From Haloarcula laminariae (GTDB lineage Archaea > Halobacteriota > Halobacteria > Halobacteriales > Haloarculaceae), in contig NZ_JAMZFY010000001.1 in NCBI RefSeq assembly GCF_025457605.1, positions 1,798,001 to 1,862,000 of the forward strand: 64,000 nt of DNA, given 5' to 3'. A program made the position numbers and the translations under genes. Below are positions 17,373-24,946 of this stretch, piece by piece; within the stretch, counting starts at the first letter, position 1; each line of letters begins with the position of its first letter. The notes below the pieces were generated by a model, which saw only the letters and a list, made by a program, of their open reading frames with translations, made no database searches and had not been told where the DNA came from.

Positions 17373-18386
17373 GTGAGACAGGCACGTCGGTTCGTCGCCG
17401 GGCTCGGCGTCGGGACGGCCGTGTTCGCGGGCTATCTCTACACGGTCGGTACCGAAACGGTGCTGGCGCGAGCGACGGCCATCGCCCCGTGGGCGTTCGC
17501 TCTCGTCGTCGCCCTGGTGGTACTCGAAGGACTGGCCGACGCCATCGGCATCTGGGCGTCCATCTCGCCGCTGAACGGCGGGCTCTCGGCACCGCAGAGC
17601 GTTCAGTTCGCGATCGCCGGGGGCTTCTTCGACATCCTCAGTCCCGCCGGCCCGGTGAGTTCCGAGCCCATCATGGCCCGGTTCATCGGCGTCGCCACGA
17701 GCACGGGCTACTCGGAGGCGCTGGGCGTCCGCTCGGTCGCCAAATACGTCAAGTCCGGCGGACAGCTGTGTCTCTCGGCCCTGCTCGGTATCTTTGTCCT
17801 CGTGGGCACGCCGGACGCCCGGGGAGTGGTCTCGATTCTCGGGGCGTCGATAGCCGGGATGCTCGTGGCCGGCGGACTGGTACTCGCCTCGCGCCGGTAC
17901 ATCTCGACCGGCCTCGTCGCGGTCCTCACCCCCGTGGTCAGTCGCCTCTCCGGCCTCCTCCGTGACCAGCCCTACGACCGGGCCGTCGTCGCCGGCGCCG
18001 TGACCCGCTACTGGGAGCGCGTGGTCGAGTTCCGGGACGCGTCGGGGCTTGTCTCGCTCATCGTGCTCGGCGGACTCCTCGAACAGGCACTGACTGCGAC
18101 AGCACTGTGGGTTGCGCTGGCCGGCGTCGGCGAATCGGTCGCCCTGCTTCCGATTCTCGTCGTCATCCCGCTTCCCCAGGCCGCGAGCGTCGTCCCGATT
18201 CCAGGGAGCCTCGGCGCCTACGACCTCCTGCTCGGCGGGGCGCTGGTGCTGGTGACCGGGGCGACGGCCGGCAGCGCGACCGCCGCCGTCCTGGTCGTCC
18301 GGACCGTTTCGCTCCCGTTCGGTGCGCTCGCTGGCGGCCTCTGCGTGGCGTATCTGCGCGGCTGGCGGCCCGGCCCCGACGGGTGA
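17373..18386 (+). CDS. UPF0104/YbhN-type (lysylphosphatidylglycerol synthase-like) membrane protein
   Basis: A 337-residue protein with about eight membrane segments, resembling the integral membrane domain of lysylphosphatidylglycerol synthase/flippase (UPF0104). The PxPGSLGAYD element (PIPGSLGAYDLLLGGALV, about residues 273-290) is the best family landmark, where the family often has G-x-x-G-x-x-E. No C-terminal synthase domain is present, so a flippase-like or unknown lipid-related role is more likely than lipid aminoacylation. Translation begins at GTG, immediately before the first span. The next gene begins 39 bp downstream. Confidence 0.8.
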   Translation: MRQARRFVAGLGVGTAVFAGYLYTVGTETVLARATAIAPWAFALVVALVVLEGLADAIGIWASISPLNGGLSAPQSVQFAIAGGFFDILSPAGPVSSEPIMARFIGVATSTGYSEALGVRSVAKYVKSGGQLCLSALLGIFVLVGTPDARGVVSILGASIAGMLVAGGLVLASRRYISTGLVAVLTPVVSRLSGLLRDQPYDRAVVAGAVTRYWERVVEFRDASGLVSLIVLGGLLEQALTATALWVALAGVGESVALLPILVVIPLPQAASVVPIPGSLGAYDLLLGGALVLVTGATAGSATAAVLVVRTVSLPFGALAGGLCVAYLRGWRPGPDG

Positions 18387-18424
18387 CCGACAGCGTTTTT
18401 CCGGCGCCACCCGTTGCGTTGCCC

Positions 18425-21145
18425 GTGCAATTACGCGGCGTCGTCGTGGATGTGAGCGACCCCAAAACCGTCGATACGCAGCACGGCGAGTCCGAGCTGT
18501 GTGAGGTGACGCTGCGGCCCGAGCGGGGCGCCGGCGAGCCGACGACCGTGACGCTGTGGGGGAAGTGGACCGAGACGGCCGACTACCTCGACCCCGGGAT
18601 GGAGCTTGCCGTCTACGAGCCCGACGAGCGCCAGTACCGGGGGGAGACGCAGTACTCCGTCGGCGGCGACGCGACCGTCGTCGTCGAGCCCGACTTCCTC
18701 GTCGACGTGACCGACATCCGGGCGTGGGTGCAGTGTCCCCGGATGTACTACCTGCGGAAGCTCGACGGCGCGGAGCTGGCCTACCCGCTCGTGAAGGGGA
18801 CCGTCGTCCACGAGGTGTTCGGGGACCTCCTGCGCGGGCGTGACGTGGAGGCCGCCATCGACGAGGAGGTCCGGGAGGCGGGGCTGGACATCGGCCTGCT
18901 GGGTCGCACTGCCGAGGGCGTCGCCGGCGACGTGCGCGACCACGCCAAAGCCATCGAGGGGTGGCTGAATCAGGGGACGCTGACGGAGACCGACGAGTGG
19001 CGCTCCGAGATGACGCTCATCTCAGAGCGCTACGGGATGAAGGGGCGGGCCGACGCCGTCCGCCGCGGAATGCCGGTCGAGCTGAAGACCGGCAAGAACA
19101 CGAAACGCGAGCCCCGTTTCCAGGACAAGATTCAGGCGACGGCGTACGCGCTGATGCTGGGCGAGCGGGAAGCGAACTCCCTCGACGCCAGCGCGGTGAT
19201 GGCCGGCGACGGCGGCACGAGACGGACGCCCATCGACGCGGCCCCCGACACCGGCACGCTCCTCTATACGAAGAACGCCGCCGTCGACCGCAACGAGGAG
19301 AGCGGCGACCTCTCGCCGGCCAAGGAGTTCTCCATCGGCGCCGGCCTGCTGAAATACGTCGTCCGGACCCGCAACGCCATCGCGGCGATGGAACACGACA
19401 CCGGGGTCCCGACTGGGTACGAGGCGAGCGCCAAGTGCGAGTACTGCTTCGAGCAGGACACCTGTATGGCCGTCTCGGGCCGCCTGGACCAGGAGTCCAA
19501 GGCCGGCCAGGTCGGCGTCGCCATCCCCGACGAGGAACGCGAGTACTTCGAGCGGTTCTACCGGGCCATCGAGGCCGAGCGGCGCGCGGTCCACCGCGAG
19601 TACGCCAAGCTCTGGGAGCAGTCCCCCGAGGAGCGGGCCGACGACGACCGGGCGCTGGTGAATCTCGAACCGCTCGGACGGACGGAACTCGACGGCGGCC
19701 GCTGGGAGCTCCGGGCGAGGGGCACCGGCGCCGTCTCGAAGATTCGCGAGGGCGACTACGTGATGGCCAGTGACGGCGACCCCGTCACCGGCGACGCCGA
19801 ACTAGGGCGGGTGCAACGCTTGACCGACGGCGAAATCGTCGTCACGACGGACGAACCCCTCGACCTGCGGCGGCTCGACGTCTACCCCTCCGAGATAACC
19901 ACCGACCGGCTCCAGAACGCGCTCCACGACGCGCTGCTCACCCAGCCGCCCGAGCGCAAGGACGTGCTGTTCGGCCGGCGTGAGCCCGGCTTCGACCCCG
20001 TCGAGGAGACGTTCATCGACAACAACGACGCCCAGAACGAGGCCTGCCGGCTGGCCGTCGGTGCCGAGGACTTCGCCCTCGTTCACGGCCCGCCGGGGAC
20101 CGGCAAGACCTACACGCTGGCCCGGATGGTCCGGGCGCTCGTGGAGCAAGGCGAGAGAGTCCTCCTGTCGGCCTTCACGAACCGCGCCGTCGACAACGCC
20201 ATCGAGGCGCTGGAGGACCAGGGCTTCACCGACATCGTCCGCGTCGGGACCGAGAGCGGCGTCCGGGAAGACATGCAGAAATACAGGTTAGAACAGTCCG
20301 GCGACCCCGAGGAGTGTGCGGGCACGCTGGGGAACGCGCAGGTGGTCGCCGCGACGACGGCGACCTGTGGCGGGACCGCCATGCAGTCCCAGTCCTTCGA
20401 CGCCGCCGTCGTCGACGAGGCCGGACAGCTGACCGAACCAGGGACGCTCGCGGCGACGACGCTTTCCGACCGGTTCGTCCTCGTGGGCGACCACCAGCAG
20501 CTCCCCCCAGTGGTCCAGAGCGACGACGAGACCCTCACCACATCGCTGTTCGAGCGGCTCATCGAGGAGTTCCCCGATGCGGGCGTGATGCTCGACCGCC
20601 AGTACCGGATGGCCCAGCGCATCCAGGCCTTCGCCTCCCGGGAGTTCTACGACGGGCAGTTGCGGCCGGCGACCGGCGCCGTGGCCGCCCAGCGAATCGA
20701 CGACCTCGACGGGGTGTCGATGGATGCGCTGCCGTCACACCTGCGGGACGGCGTGGCCTTCGTCGACCCCGACGGGTCCCAGACCGGCAACACCAACCCC
20801 GCCGAGGCCGACGCCGTGGCCGAGGTGGTCGCGGCCTACCGCGAGGCGGGCGCCCCCGCCGACGACATCGGCGTCATCGCGCCGTTCCGAGCACAGGTAG
20901 CCGAACTGAACCGGCGCCTGCTCGACGTGGCCGTCGACACCGTCGACCGGTTCCAGGGGTCGAGCAAGGAGGTCATCGTCGTCTCCTTCGTCGCGACCGG
21001 CGCCCTGGAGGGCCCCATCTTCGAGGACTACCGGCGAATCAACGTCGCGCTGACGCGTGCGAAGAAGGCGCTGGTACTCGTCGGCGACGCCGACGCGCTC
21101 GGGACCGACCCCGTCTACGGCCGGATGGTCGAGTGGGCGCGGTAG
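18425..21145 (+). CDS. dna2: Dna2-like nuclease-helicase (OB fold, Cas4/RecB nuclease, SF1 helicase)
   Basis: A 906-residue DNA repair or replication enzyme. An OB-like domain (about 1-95) is followed by a Cas4/Dna2-type PD-(D/E)xK nuclease: Cys104 (VQCPRMYYL), His129, Asp210 (GRAD), Glu219-x-Lys221 (VELKTGK), then Cys338, Cys341 and Cys347, which complete an Fe-S cluster site with Cys104. After a linker domain comes an SF1 Upf1-like helicase with Walker A GPPGTGKT (555-562), DEAG (664-667) and RVNVALTRAKK-type motif VI at the end. The domain order matches eukaryotic Dna2, which processes flaps and DNA ends. GTG start chosen because the OB strand begins there and the upstream frame overlaps the preceding gene. 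Confidence 0.88.
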   Translation: MQLRGVVVDVSDPKTVDTQHGESELCEVTLRPERGAGEPTTVTLWGKWTETADYLDPGMELAVYEPDERQYRGETQYSVGGDATVVVEPDFLVDVTDIRAWVQCPRMYYLRKLDGAELAYPLVKGTVVHEVFGDLLRGRDVEAAIDEEVREAGLDIGLLGRTAEGVAGDVRDHAKAIEGWLNQGTLTETDEWRSEMTLISERYGMKGRADAVRRGMPVELKTGKNTKREPRFQDKIQATAYALMLGEREANSLDASAVMAGDGGTRRTPIDAAPDTGTLLYTKNAAVDRNEESGDLSPAKEFSIGAGLLKYVVRTRNAIAAMEHDTGVPTGYEASAKCEYCFEQDTCMAVSGRLDQESKAGQVGVAIPDEEREYFERFYRAIEAERRAVHREYAKLWEQSPEERADDDRALVNLEPLGRTELDGGRWELRARGTGAVSKIREGDYVMASDGDPVTGDAELGRVQRLTDGEIVVTTDEPLDLRRLDVYPSEITTDRLQNALHDALLTQPPERKDVLFGRREPGFDPVEETFIDNNDAQNEACRLAVGAEDFALVHGPPGTGKTYTLARMVRALVEQGERVLLSAFTNRAVDNAIEALEDQGFTDIVRVGTESGVREDMQKYRLEQSGDPEECAGTLGNAQVVAATTATCGGTAMQSQSFDAAVVDEAGQLTEPGTLAATTLSDRFVLVGDHQQLPPVVQSDDETLTTSLFERLIEEFPDAGVMLDRQYRMAQRIQAFASREFYDGQLRPATGAVAAQRIDDLDGVSMDALPSHLRDGVAFVDPDGSQTGNTNPAEADAVAEVVAAYREAGAPADDIGVIAPFRAQVAELNRRLLDVAVDTVDRFQGSSKEVIVVSFVATGALEGPIFEDYRRINVALTRAKKALVLVGDADALGTDPVYGRMVEWAR

Positions 21146-21149
21146 CCGG

Positions 21150-22733
21150 TCACGCGTCGCGGTCGGCCTTTCTCGCGAGCAGGTCGGTGTAGAGGCGCTC
21201 CCGGAGCGTGTCCCGGAGCTGTGCGGCCCGCTCGTCGTCCACGTCGTAGGCCCTGGCAGAGCCGCCGAGGATGCTGCTCGTCGACGCCGTGTCGGCCGTC
21301 ACCGTCGCGAGGTCGCGCCGCCGCTGGAACGGCGACCGGCCGACGAACACCGTCTGGACGCGGTAGTAGGGGACGATGCGGGTCGTCTGGCGCCAAAAGC
21401 CCGTCCGCGTCGCCAGCACGTCGTCGTCCAGCGCGACGCCGCGGTGTCGCCACCGGAGGTGGGCCGCGGGCGGCACCAGGACGAACAGGCCGAGCAACAG
21501 CCACCAGAGGCCGCTCCCCAGCAGGAACGTGTCGACGGCGTAGCCGACGGCAGTCACGACGCCGGCGACGATAGCGAAGCGGGCGGCGTATCGACGACGG
21601 GCACGCGTCGGGGCCCGCTCGAACGCCAGGTCGCCGAAGGGTTCGATGTCGCTGGCCAGGTCGTAGACGACCGGCCGCGGGGCCATCGGGATGGCCACGC
21701 CCTGTCCCGACTCCTGGCTCCCGCCGCTGTAGCCCGCGGTCTCGACCACGAGGGTCGCGAAGCCAAAGCGGCGCATGGCCGCGTTCTCACGGATGGAGAC
21801 GGTCTGGACCTTGGACAGCGGGATGGTGCCGCTGTACCGGCGGAGCAGTCCGCGCTCGTAGCGCAGGTCGTCGCCCTCGCGGACGAGCCGGAAGTCGTAG
21901 TACTCGACGACGGTCAACGCGACGCTCAGGACGAGGGCGGCCACGAGGAACTGCAATCCCACGAGGACCACCAGCGCGACCAGCTGCGGCGGGCCGAAGG
22001 CCTCCAGCACCGCGAGCGAGAGCGAGGACCCGCCGCCCACGAGCCCCAGGTTGAAGCGGAGGACGCCGGTCAGGATGTCGATGCCCAGCGGGAGCCCGAC
22101 GAGCAGGAGGACCGGCGCGGCCGGTCGCACGGAGACGACGGCGTAGGTGAGGAGGTCCCGGAGCGTGAACTCGAACAGCTCCTCGGTTCGGTGGCCGGCG
22201 GCCGCCGGCTGGGCCGGCGCGTCCGGCCCCGGGTCAGCCGATTTCTCCGACTCGGTGTCGACATCCGTTTCGGCAGCCGCTGTCGGCGCCGTCGCCGTCT
22301 CCCCGTGGCGCTGGACGAGGGTGCGAAGCCGCTCGGCCTCAGCCTGGTCGACGGCGTCGAGGGTCGCCTCCGTGGCGGCCCCGCCGGCTGTCTCGAAGGC
22401 GACGACGCTGAGCCCGAGCAGCCGGTTCAGAATCCCCTGTCTGCTGTCGACGTTCTGGACGCGTCCAAGCGGTATCTCCCGGGACTGGCGGGCGAGGACG
22501 CCCGACTCGACCCGCAGCGTGTCGCCCTCGATCTCGTAGGTGAACCGGTAGTACCGCGCCAGCGCGAACCCGCCCACGAGCAGGGCCAGCGCCGGAATCA
22601 TCAGCGGCACCGCCGCGGCCGGCAGGCCGAGAACCCCGGCCAGCGTGGTCCCGGCGATGACGCCGAAGAACGCCCCCTGGACCAGCCCGCGACCGACGCT
22701 CACCGCGCCACTGAGCGGGTGGAGCCGTCTCAT
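21150..22733 (-). CDS. bPH2 (DUF304/YdbT-like) membrane protein
   Basis: A 527-residue membrane protein with repeated hairpin membrane segments and three bacterial-PH (DUF304) domains. Each bPH unit carries an IPLxRVQ(N/T)V signature: IPLGRVQNVD near residue 90, IPLSKVQTVS near 310 and a third, VPYYRVQTVF, near 460. A charged Asp/Glu-rich linker (about residues 145-185) separates the first from the second unit. Such pairs (YdbS-YdbT in Bacillus) confer resistance to some membrane-active agents; a haloarchaeal role is unknown. The start overlaps the end of the short partner gene (ATGA), so the two are coupled. Confidence 0.87.
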   Translation of the reverse strand: MRRLHPLSGAVSVGRGLVQGAFFGVIAGTTLAGVLGLPAAAVPLMIPALALLVGGFALARYYRFTYEIEGDTLRVESGVLARQSREIPLGRVQNVDSRQGILNRLLGLSVVAFETAGGAATEATLDAVDQAEAERLRTLVQRHGETATAPTAAAETDVDTESEKSADPGPDAPAQPAAAGHRTEELFEFTLRDLLTYAVVSVRPAAPVLLLVGLPLGIDILTGVLRFNLGLVGGGSSLSLAVLEAFGPPQLVALVVLVGLQFLVAALVLSVALTVVEYYDFRLVREGDDLRYERGLLRRYSGTIPLSKVQTVSIRENAAMRRFGFATLVVETAGYSGGSQESGQGVAIPMAPRPVVYDLASDIEPFGDLAFERAPTRARRRYAARFAIVAGVVTAVGYAVDTFLLGSGLWWLLLGLFVLVPPAAHLRWRHRGVALDDDVLATRTGFWRQTTRIVPYYRVQTVFVGRSPFQRRRDLATVTADTASTSSILGGSARAYDVDDERAAQLRDTLRERLYTDLLARKADRDA

Positions 22734-23191
22734 ACCGCGTCTGTGGCCTCGCTCTCGCCGGCGAGGTCACGCAGGCGCTCGCGCAGTTCGGTCGCCCGCT
22801 CGGGCCGCAGCCCCGGTATCGTGATGTCGGCGCCGCGCGACCCGGCGGTGTACACCACTACGCTGGCGAGCCCGGCGGTCCGTTCGACGGGGCCGCGCGT
22901 GGTGTCGACGTGCTGGACTCTGACGTAGGGGACGGAGGTGTCGGTTCGCGTCACCACACCGCGGACGAGAAAGAGCGCGTCGTCCTGGAGCTCGAACCGC
23001 CAGATTCGCTGGGCCAGCACGGCGTGTACGGCGCCCAGAGCGACGAGGACGGCCCAGCCGACGGCGGCGAGTTCGACCGGGACCGGAACGAACAGCCTAT
23101 CAGCGACGACGACCAGACCGACGAGAACCAGGCCGACGATGGCCGTGCGACCGGCCCACAGCAGCCTGACCCGCGGGTGCAGCGACTCCAT
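22730..23191 (-). CDS. bPH2 (DUF304/YdbS-like) small membrane protein
   Basis: A 153-residue protein with two hydrophobic segments (about residues 15-32 and 38-60) followed by a single bacterial-PH domain containing VPYVRVQHVDTTRGPVERTAGL. This is the one-domain partner that usually precedes the larger three-domain protein. It is the first gene of a two-gene operon with the 527-residue protein downstream. The C-terminal helix ends in a charged stretch. The role of the pair is unknown in archaea. Confidence 0.88.
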   Translation of the reverse strand: MESLHPRVRLLWAGRTAIVGLVLVGLVVVADRLFVPVPVELAAVGWAVLVALGAVHAVLAQRIWRFELQDDALFLVRGVVTRTDTSVPYVRVQHVDTTRGPVERTAGLASVVVYTAGSRGADITIPGLRPERATELRERLRDLAGESEATDAV

Positions 23192-23342
23192 ACCGGGTTG
23201 TGGGCCGAGGGCCGGATTAATCGTTTGGACCGCAGTCGCACGCCGGACACAGATTCCGAAGGGAGTCCGGGGGGATTTGGAACGGAGTCGTCCCCAATGT
23301 TGAAAAATGCCTATTCAGGCCCCCTCCGTCGCCTCAGTCGCA

Positions 23343-24236
23343 ATGTCAGACAGTTCGACTCGACGGCAGTTCATCGCCGCGACGGGGAGCGCGGCCGCGC
23401 TCGCCCTCGCCGGCTGTAGCGGGGACAGCGGGAGCGGCTCGCCGACCGACACGGCGGAGAACATGACCGAAGCGGGGACGATGAGCGGGCAGATGACTGA
23501 GAGCGGCTCGATGGCGTCGACGAACGTCACCGTCCGCATCGAGAACGTCGCGCCGTCGGACTTCTACGGTGCCGACAGCCACACCGGCGGGGGAATCTGG
23601 ATTACGCCGGGGGCGTACGCGGTCCACTCGGGGGACAACCCAATCTACACCGAAGGCGAACCCGCCTCTATCGGGCTCGAGGCACTGGCCGAGGCCGGGC
23701 CACCGACCGGGTTCGAGGGCAAGCCGGGACTCGTGGACGAGCTGAGTGAGATTGGCGGCGTCGCCCACTCGGGCGCTTACACGCCGGCAGACACTGTCGC
23801 CGACCCGAACGACCCGATGGGCGAGGTGCCCGGCGCGCCGCCCATCGCTCCGGGCGGCGCCTTCGAGTTCGACATCGGGGCCGCCCCGGGCCAGAAGCTG
23901 TCCTTTGCGAGCATGTTCGTCCCGTCCAACGACGTCTTCTTCGCGCCGGACACCGACGGCATCGCGCTCTGGCCCGAGAGCGGTGAGCCGGTCGACGCCG
24001 ACGTGACCGACAGCGTGGCCCTCTGGGACGCCGGGACGGAGCCCAGCGGCCAGCCCGGCCGGGGCCCGGACCAGGCGCCCGCACAGGACAGCGCGACCCA
24101 GGGCGGCGACCAGGGCGGCGTCGTCCGTCGACTCGGCGCGGTCGGGGACGGCTACAGCTACCCCGACGTTCGAAACGCCATTCGTGTGACGCTGACGCCC
24201 CAGGGGTCGATGAGCGACAGCGACGGAATGAACTGA
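23343..24236 (+). CDS. Spondin-domain Tat lipoprotein
   Basis: A 297-residue exported lipoprotein. The N-terminus has a twin-arginine signal (TRRQF, Arg7-Arg8) and a lipobox ending LAGC (Cys25). A Ser/Thr/Met-rich linker follows, then a spondin-type domain: VTVRIENV, GIWITPGAYAVH and the FASMFVPSNDVFFAP signature. Spondin-N domains occur in secreted proteins of bacteria and haloarchaea, sometimes linked to metal or matrix binding; the ligand here is unknown. The C-terminal part has a Gln/Pro/Gly-rich linker and a final beta segment. The internal ATG was chosen because it places the Tat motif near the N-terminus. Confidence 0.88.
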   Translation: MSDSSTRRQFIAATGSAAALALAGCSGDSGSGSPTDTAENMTEAGTMSGQMTESGSMASTNVTVRIENVAPSDFYGADSHTGGGIWITPGAYAVHSGDNPIYTEGEPASIGLEALAEAGPPTGFEGKPGLVDELSEIGGVAHSGAYTPADTVADPNDPMGEVPGAPPIAPGGAFEFDIGAAPGQKLSFASMFVPSNDVFFAPDTDGIALWPESGEPVDADVTDSVALWDAGTEPSGQPGRGPDQAPAQDSATQGGDQGGVVRRLGAVGDGYSYPDVRNAIRVTLTPQGSMSDSDGMN

Positions 24237-24266
24237 GGATACCTCAACCGCTATCGCCCGGACTCG

Positions 24267-24890
24267 TTACACGCGTTCGCTTATCTCCTCGCCGATGTGC
24301 TCACCGGGCCGGCGCAGGTGCCCGCTCTCGACCTCGTAGACGTAGCCGGTGACCGGCACGTCGGGAATCAGCGGGTGGTTCTCCAGATACGACACCTGCG
24401 CCGCACAGGCCTCGTCGATGTTGTCGGTCATGCGGACCCACTCGGCGATGGACGCGTCGCCGATGTTCAGCTCCGGGAGCGCCGGGTCGAGGTCGACGTC
24501 GTCGATGTCACCCTCGACCGCCGCTTCCAGGCCCCCGACGATGTCCTCGTCGGCGGCGCTCATCATCCCGCAGTCGGTGTGATTGACGACGATTATCTCC
24601 TCGGTGTCGAAGAACTGCAACGTCAGTGCCGCCGAGCGAATGACGTCGTCGGTGACTTTTCCCCCGGCGTTCCGGAAGATGTGCGCGTCACCGAGTTCCA
24701 GGCCCAGTACTTCCTCTATCGGTATCCGCTCGTCCATGCAGGCGAGGACGAACAGCTGCTTGTCGTTCGGGATGTCCTTGCGTCGCCGCCGCGCCCAGTC
24801 GTCGCGCGCGTCGACGCTGTCGTCGACCCACTCGTGGACGTGGCCGGCCTCGGGCGGCTCGGAGTTGTGCTCGTGTGTGTGATGTGCCAT
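24267..24890 (-). CDS. Beta-carbonic anhydrase
   Basis: A 207-residue zinc enzyme interconverting CO2 and bicarbonate, cytoplasmic. Zinc ligands and neighbours are visible: Cys51 with Asp53 and Arg55 (ACMDERI), then His104 and Cys107 (NHTDCGMM). The N-terminus is His-rich (MAHHTHEHNS), perhaps an extra metal-binding tail. The length fits compact beta-class enzymes of archaea. The start was chosen at the first ATG before this tail. It lies 56 bp downstream of the lhr-like gene on the same strand. Confidence 0.93.
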   Translation of the reverse strand: MAHHTHEHNSEPPEAGHVHEWVDDSVDARDDWARRRRKDIPNDKQLFVLACMDERIPIEEVLGLELGDAHIFRNAGGKVTDDVIRSAALTLQFFDTEEIIVVNHTDCGMMSAADEDIVGGLEAAVEGDIDDVDLDPALPELNIGDASIAEWVRMTDNIDEACAAQVSYLENHPLIPDVPVTGYVYEVESGHLRRPGEHIGEEISERV

Positions 24891-24946
24891 CGCCTACCGG
24901 TTCGCCCGTGAGCCAAATCACTCTTGTCCCGAACGACCACGAACCG

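Noticed and set aside
18425-21145. Cas4 gene of a CRISPR system
   Set aside because: The Cas4-like nuclease is fused to a full SF1 helicase and no cas1, cas2 or array is nearby, so a Dna2-like repair enzyme is the better reading.
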